Shown: positions 1 through 8,685 of the stretch, in pieces
How positions within the stretch are numbered: the first letter of the stretch is position 1
Layout of the letters: the number at the start of each line of letters is the position of its first letter
Source: Crossiella sp. S99.2
GTDB taxonomy: Bacteria > Actinomycetota > Actinomycetes > Mycobacteriales > Pseudonocardiaceae
Length of the DNA stretch: 64,000 bases
Reading direction: 5' to 3'
Assembly (NCBI RefSeq): GCF_023094165.1
Contig: NZ_JALMDK010000001.1
Coordinates: 1,240,001-1,304,000, forward strand
Notes under the pieces: generated by a model
Told to the model about the DNA's origin: nothing
What the model saw: only the letters and a program-made list of their open reading frames with translations
Database searches by the model: none
Program-made: the position numbers and the translations under genes

Positions 1-1
1 C

Positions 2-352
2 AAGAACGAGAACTGGGACGTCTTCGGGTACGACCGCATCGCGTCCGCCTCGCTGCGCATGCTCGAGAAGACGGTCAGGAAGGGCCCCGGCGAGCCTGGG
101 CACAAGGTTCGTTACCGGGAGTTCCGGCTCCGCCTGCTGGACGGCGCGGAGATCATCAAGGTCAATGAGCGCCTCGACTCCGAGAGCGACACCGAGGTCG
201 ACGACGAGGCTGAGCTGGAGCGACTCGCCGCGGCGACCTCCGGGATGGACACGGCCCTCCCCGTTCTGGAGGCCGTGGCCCACCAGGGCCGTGCCTGGAT
301 CGACCTCGAACGCGGCCGCCGTGACCTGTGGTCACGTACCTGGTCGGACTGA
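2..352 (+). CDS. C-terminal part of an unrecognised protein (5-prime cut by window edge)
   Basis: The reading frame is open from the left edge to a TGA at 350-352, so this is the last ~116 residues of a longer protein. An internal ATG exists at 59, but the frame upstream reads like protein too (WDVFGYDRIASASLRM). The residues are charged, with an acidic stretch (SESDTEVDDEAELE) near the middle and a Trp-rich end (DLWSRTWSD). No family was recognised. It lies upstream of a membrane protein and a restriction-modification operon, which does not by itself give it a role. Confidence 0.5.
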   Translation, partial: KNENWDVFGYDRIASASLRMLEKTVRKGPGEPGHKVRYREFRLRLLDGAEIIKVNERLDSESDTEVDDEAELERLAAATSGMDTALPVLEAVAHQGRAWIDLERGRRDLWSRTWSD

Positions 353-457
353 CGTGCGCCCGGCCGGCGCACCGGCCAAGCGGGCCGCGCCCCGCGGCGC
401 CCAGCTGGACATCCCTCGCACGCACGGAGTCAGCACCGGAGGAGTGAGGACGAGCAG

Positions 458-1057
458 ATGAGCCGAACCCAAGTTGGCGGGACTACGGCAGAAAACGCGG
501 TCAGGGATGTCCTGTTAGCGGAGTACGACGCCCTCAAAGCAGAGCAGACGTCGCGGATCGTGTTGCGGGACCGGTTGATGTATGCCGCACTCGCCGCCCT
601 CATAGCGACGCTGGCACTGGTGGTCCAACCAGCCGGACGGCCGCACCTTCTCCTGTTGCTGCCCTTGGTATGCGTCGTCCTGGGGTGGACCTACCTCGCC
701 AACGACGAGAAGATCTCGGCGATTGGCAGGTACCTGCGTCGACACCTGGCCCCCGCGTTGGTGGCGCCCGATGGTCGCTCGGGCGGGGTGCTCGCCTGGG
801 AGTCCGTCCACCGGTGCGGCCCGCTGCGGCGACTCGACAAGTTCACGCAGCTGGCAGTGGATCTGCTGATGTTCGTGGTCCCATCGCTGTTGTCGACCGC
901 GCTCTACTGGGCCGCCGAGGACGTGCGCGCGGACCTGCTCGCCGTGTCGATCATCGAGGCGCTGGTCACCCTGGTGTTCGCGACCCGTGTTGTCGCCGCC
1001 GCCGATCTGTCCATCAGGGGGCAGGAGCGGATGGCACCGCCACCTGCTCAGCCCTGA
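458..1057 (+). CDS. Small integral membrane protein of unknown function
   Basis: 199 residues. After a charged N-terminal helix (about residues 10-42) come two hydrophobic segments near 44-61 and 66-80, a cationic stretch, and two more near 130-150 and 160-180. This gives a four-helix membrane protein with an amphipathic N-terminus. A strong ribosome-binding site (GGAGGAG, then GAGGACGAG) precedes the ATG at 458. The gene sits 300 bases before the type I restriction-modification operon, separated from it by a hairpin, so it is probably a separate transcript. The layout recalls small membrane proteins found beside actinobacterial defence loci, but no function can be assigned. Confidence 0.65.
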   Translation: MSRTQVGGTTAENAVRDVLLAEYDALKAEQTSRIVLRDRLMYAALAALIATLALVVQPAGRPHLLLLLPLVCVVLGWTYLANDEKISAIGRYLRRHLAPALVAPDGRSGGVLAWESVHRCGPLRRLDKFTQLAVDLLMFVVPSLLSTALYWAAEDVRADLLAVSIIEALVTLVFATRVVAAADLSIRGQERMAPPPAQP

Positions 1058-1245
1058 CCAGGGCGCACCTTCGGGAACTGCTCGACACCTCCCGCCTGTT
1101 CGCCGAAGGCCGCGACGGCGCCGCGATCACCAGCACCGGCACGCCGATGTTGGGGCCGTTGTCGCATTTCGTGATCAGGAGGAGGGATATCGTTGGTGAG
1201 TCGCCCGCGCAGGGAATATGACACCCCGCGTGTGTTCACCCGCCA

Positions 1246-1279
1246 GGGCAAGCCCGGCGTGCACCTGCCGGGCGTGCCC
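1246..1279 (+). terminator. Hairpin between membrane protein gene and hsdM
   Basis: Inverted repeat with 13-base arms (gggcaagcccggc / gccgggcgtgccc), one mismatch and an 8-base loop. It probably ends the upstream transcript before hsdM. The 296 bases from 1058 to 1353 hold no convincing gene otherwise. Confidence 0.5.
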
Positions 1280-1353
1280 GAAATAGGGTGACCAGCAGGA
1301 AGACCCCGGCCTTCGGGTCGCCACCCTTTGACGAACGAGGACACCCCCTACTG

Positions 1354-2943
1354 ATGGCAGTGACCCAGCAGGAGATCGAGAACCGGTTGTGGGACGCCGC
1401 CGACGAGCTGCGCGTGGCGATGCCCGAAGCGCAGTACTCGTCGGTCGTCTTCCCGTTGATGTTCTGGAAGTACCTGTCGGACACCTGGGAGCACCACCAC
1501 CAGGAGTTCCTGGCCGACAACTTCCTGGATGACAACGAGGGCCTGGACGCTCTCTCCGATGAGGAAGCCCACGAGATCGAGTACCGCGACTACCAGCTGT
1601 TCGAGATCCCGTTCATCCACCCCGGCACCGTCCGGGAGCGTCGTGCCTCCTGGTCGTCCATCCTCGCCACCATCACCCAGCCCGGTCTCGGCCAGCGGGT
1701 CCGTTCCTCCCTGCAAGCCATCGAAACGGCCAACCCTGACAAGTTCTCCCGCCTGTTCGGGTCCATGACCTGGACCTCCGAAGAGGTGCTGCCGGGGGAG
1801 GTGCTGGCGGCGGTCATGCAGACGATGGACCGCACCCCGAAAATGCACGAGGGCAACATGTCCCACGACGTGCTCGGCGGAGCGTACGAGTACCTGCTGA
1901 AGCGGTTCTCCGACGGGTCCGGCACTCGCGCCGGCCAGTTCTTCACTCCGCGCGAGGTCGTCGAACTGATCGTCGAGATCCTGGACCCCAAGGGCTTTGA
2001 GTCGGTCTACGACCCGACCTGCGGGTCGGGCGGCATGCTCATCGCGTCGGCGAACCTCCTGAAGGCCCGCGGCGGGCGGGGCTACACGCTCAAGCTGCAC
2101 GGGCAGGAGGCAGTACCGGACACAGCGGGTGTGGCACGCATGAACCTCTTCATGCACAACCTCACCCAGTTCCAGGTCGAGATCGGCGACACCCTGAAGG
2201 ACCCGCGCTTCAAGAAGTCGGATGGGTCCGTCGAGCAGTTCGATGTGATCGTCGCCAACCCGCCCTACAGCCTGAAGTGGAAGCCCTGGGCCAAGGATCC
2301 GCGGGCCCTCGGCGGTGTCGCCCCGCAGTCGACGGCAGACTGGGCGTTCGTGCAGCACATGATTGCCAGCATGGGCCCGAAGAAGGGCCGTGCCGGCGTC
2401 GTCTTGCCCCACGGCGTCCTCTTCCGCGGCGGCCAGGAAGCCGCCATCCGCCAGCGTGTCCTGGACGACGACCTCTTGGAAGCCGTGATCGGTCTGCCGG
2501 CGAACCTCTTCTATTCGACTTCCATCCCGACCTGCATCCTTGTGCTCCGTGCCCCAGGCACCAAGGCAGAGGAGCGCCGGGACGGGGTGCTGTTCATCGA
2601 CGCCTCAACCCGATTCGCGAAAGCCAAGAACCGCAATATCCTCACCGAGGCGGACATCGCCGGTGTCGTGACCGCCTATCATGCGAAATTCGACACCGAC
2701 GGGAACCCTTTCGATCCCGACGGCGATGGCGGACTCGCGGTCCGGTTTGTCCCCACCGCAGAGATCACGGCGAACGGGTACGACCTCAACATCGGGCGGT
2801 ACATCAAGCAGGTCGCCGCTGAGCAGGAAGACCTCGGCACCCTCATTGACGCCTACAACATCGCCCGTGCTGAGCGCCAGAAGTCCGAACAGCGGATGCT
2901 CGCTGTCCTCGCCGCCGCCGGGATCGAGGGCTTCGATGCGTGA
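1354..2943 (+). CDS. hsdM: Type I restriction-modification system methylase subunit HsdM
   Basis: N6-adenine DNA methyltransferase subunit of a type I system; it forms the M2S core with HsdS and transfers methyl from S-adenosylmethionine. The N-terminal helical domain (QQEIENRLWDAADELR) is followed by the catalytic domain with the SAM motif DPTCGSGGML and the catalytic motif NPPY (VIVANPPYSLKW). The ATG at 1354 was chosen because homologous HsdM proteins begin near this point; an in-frame GTG at 1288 would add 22 unlikely residues. About 529 residues, normal for the family. The stop overlaps the start of hsdS by 8 bases, so translation is probably coupled. Confidence 0.95.
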   Translation: MAVTQQEIENRLWDAADELRVAMPEAQYSSVVFPLMFWKYLSDTWEHHHQEFLADNFLDDNEGLDALSDEEAHEIEYRDYQLFEIPFIHPGTVRERRASWSSILATITQPGLGQRVRSSLQAIETANPDKFSRLFGSMTWTSEEVLPGEVLAAVMQTMDRTPKMHEGNMSHDVLGGAYEYLLKRFSDGSGTRAGQFFTPREVVELIVEILDPKGFESVYDPTCGSGGMLIASANLLKARGGRGYTLKLHGQEAVPDTAGVARMNLFMHNLTQFQVEIGDTLKDPRFKKSDGSVEQFDVIVANPPYSLKWKPWAKDPRALGGVAPQSTADWAFVQHMIASMGPKKGRAGVVLPHGVLFRGGQEAAIRQRVLDDDLLEAVIGLPANLFYSTSIPTCILVLRAPGTKAEERRDGVLFIDASTRFAKAKNRNILTEADIAGVVTAYHAKFDTDGNPFDPDGDGGLAVRFVPTAEITANGYDLNIGRYIKQVAAEQEDLGTLIDAYNIARAERQKSEQRMLAVLAAAGIEGFDA

Positions 2944-4132
2944 CGGCTATCCGCTTCGTCCGCTGGGAGAGGTGATGCGCCTCGACATCCAGCGCACACC
3001 GATGATGCCTGCAACCACCTATCGTCTGGCTGGAGTCCTGAACGCAGGAAAGGGGCTTATCAGTAAAGGTGAACTCGACGGCGGAGACACGGAGTACGCG
3101 GCAATGAACGTGCTGCGCGTCAACCAGGTCGTGATGCGAAAACTGACCGCGTGGGAAGGCCCGATCACCGTAGTGTCGGCCGAGTTCGACAGATTCGTCG
3201 TCAGCAACGAGTTCCCAACGTTCACGCTTGGCCCAGAACTAGTGCCCGACTGGATGAGGCACGTTTGCCGCTCACCGCGACTATGGGCAGAAATGAAGAA
3301 CCGAGTGAGCGGGACAGTCCAGCGGCGCAAGCGCCTCAACCCAGAGCAACTTTTGCAGATCCAATTTCCAATCCCGCCCCGCGATGTACAAGTACGGATC
3401 GTTGAGGTACTCGACGCAGTTGATGATCAGATCATCGCGCTCGATAGTGAAGCAAATGCTGCCGAGGCGGCAGCTGGCGCAATTGCAGAGTCGATTCTGG
3501 ATCATTACGCTCGTGTCCGGATCGGAAACTACCTTGATCGCATCGAGGGTGGCCGTAGTCCGCGGGCGGTCGATACTCCACCCGCAGAAAACGAGAAAGG
3601 CGTCCTAAAGGTCAGTGCGGTCGCGGCCTTCCATTTTGCGGCAGACGAGTCCAAGAAACTCGCTCCGGGAACGGAGATGTCAGAGTCCGCCGAGGTGCGG
3701 GCAGGAGACGTCCTGGTCACTCGGGCGAGTGGAACCATCAACCGTGTCGGTGCGGCCTGTCGCGTCCCCTCGGACGTTAGGGGTGGTCTATACCTGAGCG
3801 ACAAGACCCTTCGTATGGTTCCTGCCGATGGCATTGACCCGGACTTCCTGGTTATCGCCATGGCGCTTTCGACGGTGCGGAGGCAGATCGCTATGGCTGC
3901 GTCCGGCTCAGCTTCTATGAAGAACATCAGTCAGTCGAAAATCGCTGAGCTCAAAGTGCCGAGGCCCGAACTGGCTGAGCAGCGCAAGGTTGCTTCGATG
4001 ATTCTTTCGATGTATTCATTCGGAGCTGTTTCTCGAGCAGAGGCCAATAGGCTTCGCCAGGTCCGTGCTGCTCTGCTGTCGGGCCTGCTAGATCGCACCA
4101 TCGATATCGAGTCCGCGGAGTTGGAGGTCTGA
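2936..4132 (+). CDS. hsdS: Type I restriction-modification specificity subunit HsdS
   Basis: 398-residue DNA-recognition subunit. It has two target-recognition halves, each followed by a conserved helical spacer: first half about 1-155 ending in IPPRDVQVRIVEVLDAVDDQI, second half about 185-340 ending in PRPELAEQRKVASMI. This is the usual bipartite HsdS layout. The ATG at 2936 lies inside the end of hsdM. Base composition drops in the recognition regions compared with hsdM and hsdR (more A and T around 3000-3900), common for specificity subunits that exchange recognition domains. The target sequence cannot be read from the protein. Confidence 0.92.
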   Translation: MRDGYPLRPLGEVMRLDIQRTPMMPATTYRLAGVLNAGKGLISKGELDGGDTEYAAMNVLRVNQVVMRKLTAWEGPITVVSAEFDRFVVSNEFPTFTLGPELVPDWMRHVCRSPRLWAEMKNRVSGTVQRRKRLNPEQLLQIQFPIPPRDVQVRIVEVLDAVDDQIIALDSEANAAEAAAGAIAESILDHYARVRIGNYLDRIEGGRSPRAVDTPPAENEKGVLKVSAVAAFHFAADESKKLAPGTEMSESAEVRAGDVLVTRASGTINRVGAACRVPSDVRGGLYLSDKTLRMVPADGIDPDFLVIAMALSTVRRQIAMAASGSASMKNISQSKIAELKVPRPELAEQRKVASMILSMYSFGAVSRAEANRLRQVRAALLSGLLDRTIDIESAELEV

Positions 4133-4135
4133 GCC

Positions 4136-7100
4136 GTGGTGAAGGGCATTCGGGAGCGTGAGTTCCAGAACCTGATGATCCAGTGGTCCCTTCCGCTGGG
4201 CTGGGGTTTCGCAGCGGGCAGGTCGCTGCCGCGGGAGACGACGCAGACGGTGGTCGCCGGCCAGCTGCGGGACGCCATCGTCCGGCTCAACCCTGGGCTA
4301 ATCGGCGGGTTCGACGTGGACGCGGTGGTCGAGGAGATCGTCGCTACGGTCAACGCCGTCGAAGGCGGGCTGGTGCGGGCCAACGAGCAGGTGCTGCACC
4401 TGCTGCGCGGGCTCAAGGAGTTCCGGGACGCCGACGGCGTGTGGCACGCCCTGAAGGTCATCGACTTCGAGCACCCGACCACCAACACGCTGGTCGTGTC
4501 CGACGAGGTGACCATCACCGTCCCCGGCAAGACCTCCCGCCGGTTCGACCTCGTGTACTGGGTCAACGGCCTGCCGCTGGTAGTGGTGGAGGTGAAGTCA
4601 CCGACCGCGAAGTCCGGCTGGGCCGACGCCGCCCGCGAGATCAACGACGTGTACGCCGCCGAGTACCCGTGGTTCTTCACCCCCAACGTCTTCGCCGTCG
4701 CCTCCGACGGGCTGAAGCTGCGGTTCGGCGCCGCAGGCGCGCCCACGAACCTGTGGCAGCCGTTCCGGTCCACCGCCGACGACGAGAACCTGTCCGGGCA
4801 GGCCGACGTGAGGCGCTCCGTCGAGCTGCTGATGAACCCGGCCACGATCCTGGACATGCTCGCCAACTTCGCCCTCTTCGACACCTCCGGGGGTGGCGCG
4901 GACAAGAAATACCTGCCCCGCTACCCGCAGATGGAGGCCGCGCACCTGATTCACGAGCGGATCCTGGCGGGCGGGTCGAAGGGCCTGATCTGGCACCACC
5001 AGGGGTCCGGGAAGACGCTGCTGATGGTCTTCGCCGCCTCGCTGCTGCTGGCCGACACCCGCACCGAGTCGCCCACAATCATCCTGCTCTCGGACCGGAC
5101 CCAGCTCGTCCGGCAGACCTCCGGGGTGTTCACCTCCGCGATGGGGGACGCCTACTTCCACCAGCCCGCCACCAGCCAGGAGCTGCGTTCCCTGCTGGCC
5201 GACGACGTGCGCGGCGTCATCTCCACGACCGTGCACAAGTTCGCCGACGCCGGCAAGAACCTGTCGACCCGGGACAACGTCATCGTGCTGGTCGACGAGG
5301 CACACCGCACCCAGTCCGCCAGGTCGAAGTCCCTGGCCGGGCAGATGCGTGCGGCGTTGCCGCACGCGAAGTTCTTCGGCATGACCGGCACGCCTGTCCG
5401 GAATCTCGCCACCGACACCTTCGCCCTCTTCGGCGAGGAGACCGACCCGGGCAGGGTGCTGCACCGGTACTCGGTGTCCCGGTCTCTGCAGGATGAGGCG
5501 ACCGTCCCGGTCATGCTGGACCCGCGCCCGGTCTCCTTCGAGATGAACGACCAGGCGTTGCAGGCCGAGTTCGACCAGTTCGCCGATGGCTTCTACCTCG
5601 ACGACCCCGATCGTGAGGCCCTGTCCCGTAAGTTCGGGCGACTCACCTCGGTGTTCGCCAACCCTGACCGCATCCACGCGGTCTGCCAGGACATCGTGGA
5701 TCACTACCTGGCCGGCGCCTACCGCAACGGCCTCAAGGCCCAGGTCGTCGCCTACAACCGGGATCTGGCCGTGGCGTACACGGACAAGATCAACGATTTG
5801 CTGGGCGGCTTCGAGGCGTCACGCGTGCTCGCTGAGGTCGAGAAGCATGACCGGATCACCGCCGAGGTGAACATCTCCGTCTCGGACGCCAAGGACGAAG
5901 ACCCCGCCATGCGGAAGTTCCAGCTCTCGGAGGCCGAGGAGGAGGAACAGAAGCGGCGGTTCCTCGCCCCGGATGACCCGCTGTGTTTCCTGGTGGTGAC
6001 CGCGAAGCTGATGACCGGTTTCGACGCCCCCAACGAGGGTGTCCTCTACCTGGACAAGCCGCTGAAGGCGCACAACCTGTTCCAGACGATCACCCGCCCG
6101 AACCGCACCTGGGTGTCCCCGGCCGGGTTCGTGAAGACCTCCGGCGTGATCGTGGATTACATCGGCCTGGCCGAAGAGGTCCAGCGGGCCGTCGTCGACC
6201 CCACCGCGGAGGGCGCGGGCAAGGGGGGCGGGTTCGTCACTGACCTGTCCGAGCTGGTCGCCGAGTTCCGCACCACCTTCGCCCGCATCGAAGACCTCCT
6301 CGTGGACGTGGACGGCCTGGACCTCACGGTCCACGGATACGAGTCCGTGCGAGCCATCAACGTCTTCCTGGACACCGACCCGGCCGCCGCCGCGGTGTTC
6401 ACCAAGGACTACCGGCTGTTGGCCCGCCTGTACCCGCTGATCAACACCGACAAGCGGGTCGCCAAGTACCGGGACGGCTTCGGGCTGTTCGGGTCCGTGT
6501 ACACGACGCTGTTCAAGAAGTCCTCCGACGAGGAGAGGAAGGAACGGCTCGGCGAGCTGGGGCCGATGGTCCTGGAAATCATCAATGCCCACATCCACTC
6601 CTTCTCCGTGGTCGCCTCCCAGGAGGAAGCCCTCGTCCTGGACTCCCAGGGCATCGCCGTCCTCAAGGAGCTGCTGGCCCTCGTCCGCCCCAAGCCCGGC
6701 AAGGACGACGGGGAGGACAGGACGCCGCCGTCCGCGGCGGAGATCCTGGATCGCATCAAGGCCGCCCTCGACAAGGGTGTCGAACCGGGGTCCGCGAAGT
6801 ACACCGCCCTGGCGGAGCGGATCAGGCTGCTGCGGGACCGGATCGTGCAGAACGCCCAGGACGCCCTGGAATTCCTGTCCGAAGCACTCCGGGTCGCTCG
6901 CGCCATCGTGAACGCCGAGAAGCACCCCGACGTAGCCGTCGTCGTGCTGGATGACGACCACGTGGGTGTCCTGTCGCGGATCATCCGCGACCACGCGCCG
7001 CCCGGCTTCACCGTCACGGAGAGGAACCTGGCCGAGGAGATCGACCAGGTGGTCACCCGCACCCTCGCCCGGTCATGGGACAACGCCGACGCTCGCAACC

Positions 7101-7213
7101 GAGGCGTCCGCCGCGCCACCGCCGCGGTCTTCCGCCGGTACATGCTGAAGCCGGTGGGGGAGCCGTATGACTCCACCGTCGCCTACATCGAAGCCCACTA
7201 CCTCGTTGACTGA
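4136..7213 (+). CDS. hsdR: Type I restriction endonuclease subunit HsdR
   Basis: 1025-residue ATP-dependent translocase and nuclease. An N-terminal PD-(D/E)XK nuclease (RRFDLVYW... then VVVEVKSP, about residues 138-155) is followed by a superfamily 2 helicase with Walker A HHQGSGKT (about 286-293), DEAH box VDEAH (about 384-388), motif III MTGTP, and motif VI-like TRPNR. GTG start 3 bases after the hsdS stop. Length, motifs and gene order M-S-R indicate an intact system. A terminator follows immediately. Confidence 0.95.
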   Translation: MVKGIREREFQNLMIQWSLPLGWGFAAGRSLPRETTQTVVAGQLRDAIVRLNPGLIGGFDVDAVVEEIVATVNAVEGGLVRANEQVLHLLRGLKEFRDADGVWHALKVIDFEHPTTNTLVVSDEVTITVPGKTSRRFDLVYWVNGLPLVVVEVKSPTAKSGWADAAREINDVYAAEYPWFFTPNVFAVASDGLKLRFGAAGAPTNLWQPFRSTADDENLSGQADVRRSVELLMNPATILDMLANFALFDTSGGGADKKYLPRYPQMEAAHLIHERILAGGSKGLIWHHQGSGKTLLMVFAASLLLADTRTESPTIILLSDRTQLVRQTSGVFTSAMGDAYFHQPATSQELRSLLADDVRGVISTTVHKFADAGKNLSTRDNVIVLVDEAHRTQSARSKSLAGQMRAALPHAKFFGMTGTPVRNLATDTFALFGEETDPGRVLHRYSVSRSLQDEATVPVMLDPRPVSFEMNDQALQAEFDQFADGFYLDDPDREALSRKFGRLTSVFANPDRIHAVCQDIVDHYLAGAYRNGLKAQVVAYNRDLAVAYTDKINDLLGGFEASRVLAEVEKHDRITAEVNISVSDAKDEDPAMRKFQLSEAEEEEQKRRFLAPDDPLCFLVVTAKLMTGFDAPNEGVLYLDKPLKAHNLFQTITRPNRTWVSPAGFVKTSGVIVDYIGLAEEVQRAVVDPTAEGAGKGGGFVTDLSELVAEFRTTFARIEDLLVDVDGLDLTVHGYESVRAINVFLDTDPAAAAVFTKDYRLLARLYPLINTDKRVAKYRDGFGLFGSVYTTLFKKSSDEERKERLGELGPMVLEIINAHIHSFSVVASQEEALVLDSQGIAVLKELLALVRPKPGKDDGEDRTPPSAAEILDRIKAALDKGVEPGSAKYTALAERIRLLRDRIVQNAQDALEFLSEALRVARAIVNAEKHPDVAVVVLDDDHVGVLSRIIRDHAPPGFTVTERNLAEEIDQVVTRTLARSWDNADARNRGVRRATAAVFRRYMLKPVGEPYDSTVAYIEAHYLVD

Positions 7214-7216
7214 CCA

Positions 7217-7268
7217 CTGCGCGACGAGGCCCGGCAACCTGCGTCGGTTGCCGGGCCTCGTCGCGCAG
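7217..7268 (+). terminator. Strong terminator after hsdR
   Basis: Perfect 23-base-pair stem with a 6-base loop, starting 4 bases after the hsdR stop. It also faces the end of the minus-strand gene at 7323, so it may terminate transcription in both directions. Confidence 0.85.
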
Positions 7269-7322
7269 CCGGGGTCTTGATCTATCCCCTGAACCACACC
7301 TGAACGACCGAGTGAGGTGTTC

Positions 7323-8669
7323 TCAGCGGTCGGATCCTGGCGCCTCCGCGGCACCGGGGATCCAGCAGTAGAGCTGCTCGTCCGCGGCTCGTGCTCGTTG
7401 GGCGAGATGCACCAGTTCGCGGACGATCGTCAGCATGCTGTCGGGGTCCGTGTCCTGGAAGTGGGTGAACACCGTGGCCTTGGACCACTGCGCCGCGATC
7501 TGCGTCTGCTGTTCCTCCCGGATGGCGGCCAGGCTGTCCCGGGTGGCGATACCCAGTTCCTGCAGGCCCGGGCCTGGCTCCCGCCAGGAGGAGTCCTCGG
7601 GCAATGCCATGGCTTCCTCGATCGAGCGGGGCTCGGTCTCCGCTGGGGGCCACACACTGACGATCCGGGACAATCCAAGATGCCACCGCACGCCCTGTGC
7701 GAGCGCCACCAGCTCACCCAGGGCCAGGTTCGGCTCGACCGCGTGTGCGGTCACGCCGTCGAACGCCGCGACTCCGGCGGCGTCCTTGGTGAGTGGACCG
7801 GCGGGCAGGCCGAGCGAGCGCCCGGCGTCGCCCTGGTCACGGGCGCGGAAGTACACGAAGCCGTGTCCGTGGACCGTACGGCGGTCGATGGCCAGATTCG
7901 GGAGTTCGATCCCGGCGGAATCTCCGGCTTGTTCGAGGTTCGCCTTGGCTGCGAGGAGCACCTCGCGCAATCGACCGAATGTCTTCGCTGTCTCGGGGGA
8001 GCGGGCGCTGAACATTTCCGGGCCGAAGAACAACTGGTGCTGACCGTAGTGCACGCTGTTGCGCGCCGTCTCCAGCTTTCCTCTGACTACATCCCGGTCG
8101 GCCTGGTGCCACTGATCGACCTCGGCGAAGGCCGCGGCGAGGATCCGTTCCGCCTCGGGCAGGTACAGGTATTGTTCGCCAGTGGGCAGTCGCTGGGCGG
8201 TCAGGTCGACGCCGCCTATGAAGCCTACCCACTCCAGGGTGGCGCCGGAGAAATCGTTGCCGGTGTAGATGTTCTCCTTTCTGCCTAGCTGGCCATGGGC
8301 TTCCTTGTCGAGTGCCCGGTTGAAGTTGATCTCGCGGAGGGTGCCGGTGAAGACGCAGTCGATGAACTCGGCGTCGTTGCAGAGCCACTTCTCCAGCCGG
8401 ACATTCCGGAACGAGCACCGGATGAACCGGGCGCGCCCCGGGATGAGCGCCCGGATGTGGGAGCCGTCGAAGCTGCAGTCAATGTAGTCCGTCGACTTCT
8501 TGCCCGCGCCAAAGCAGAAATCCTTGACCCGAAGGTTCTCGAACTTGCACCGCTCGAACCGGGACTCCACGACTTCCCACACTTGGCTCCGGTGTCCGGA
8601 GAAGTCGGCGTCCTTGACGTTCTTGCTGGTTATCAGCAGGCGCCCGGCCTCGATCTTGCCTATGTTCAT
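7323..8669 (-). CDS. Pentapeptide-repeat-like protein, candidate immunity partner of ALF toxin 1
   Basis: About 448 residues with the ATG at 8669. Residues ~15-150 contain irregular pentapeptide-like units typical of a right-handed beta-helix (DADFSGHRSQ, SRFERCKFENLRVKDFCF, DYIDCSFDGSHI, ARFIRCSFRNVRL, AEFIDCVFTG). The rest is a globular region without a family I recognise. No signal peptide, so probably cytosolic. It starts 16 bases after the stop of the large secreted protein upstream, so the two form an operon. That position, toxin gene then cytosolic gene, is what an immunity gene occupies, but 448 residues is long for one. A role in processing or regulation is also possible. An upstream in-frame start at 8780 would overlap the toxin gene and is less likely. 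Confidence 0.65.
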   Translation of the reverse strand: MNIGKIEAGRLLITSKNVKDADFSGHRSQVWEVVESRFERCKFENLRVKDFCFGAGKKSTDYIDCSFDGSHIRALIPGRARFIRCSFRNVRLEKWLCNDAEFIDCVFTGTLREINFNRALDKEAHGQLGRKENIYTGNDFSGATLEWVGFIGGVDLTAQRLPTGEQYLYLPEAERILAAAFAEVDQWHQADRDVVRGKLETARNSVHYGQHQLFFGPEMFSARSPETAKTFGRLREVLLAAKANLEQAGDSAGIELPNLAIDRRTVHGHGFVYFRARDQGDAGRSLGLPAGPLTKDAAGVAAFDGVTAHAVEPNLALGELVALAQGVRWHLGLSRIVSVWPPAETEPRSIEEAMALPEDSSWREPGPGLQELGIATRDSLAAIREEQQTQIAAQWSKATVFTHFQDTDPDSMLTIVRELVHLAQRARAADEQLYCWIPGAAEAPGSDR

Positions 8670-8685
8670 TGGATCCTGCTCGATG

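Noticed and set aside
1058..1221. Possible short gene after the membrane protein (frame with AHLRELLDTSRLFAEGRDGAA)
   Set aside because: It reads somewhat protein-like but has no start with a ribosome site and no family; could be a remnant only.
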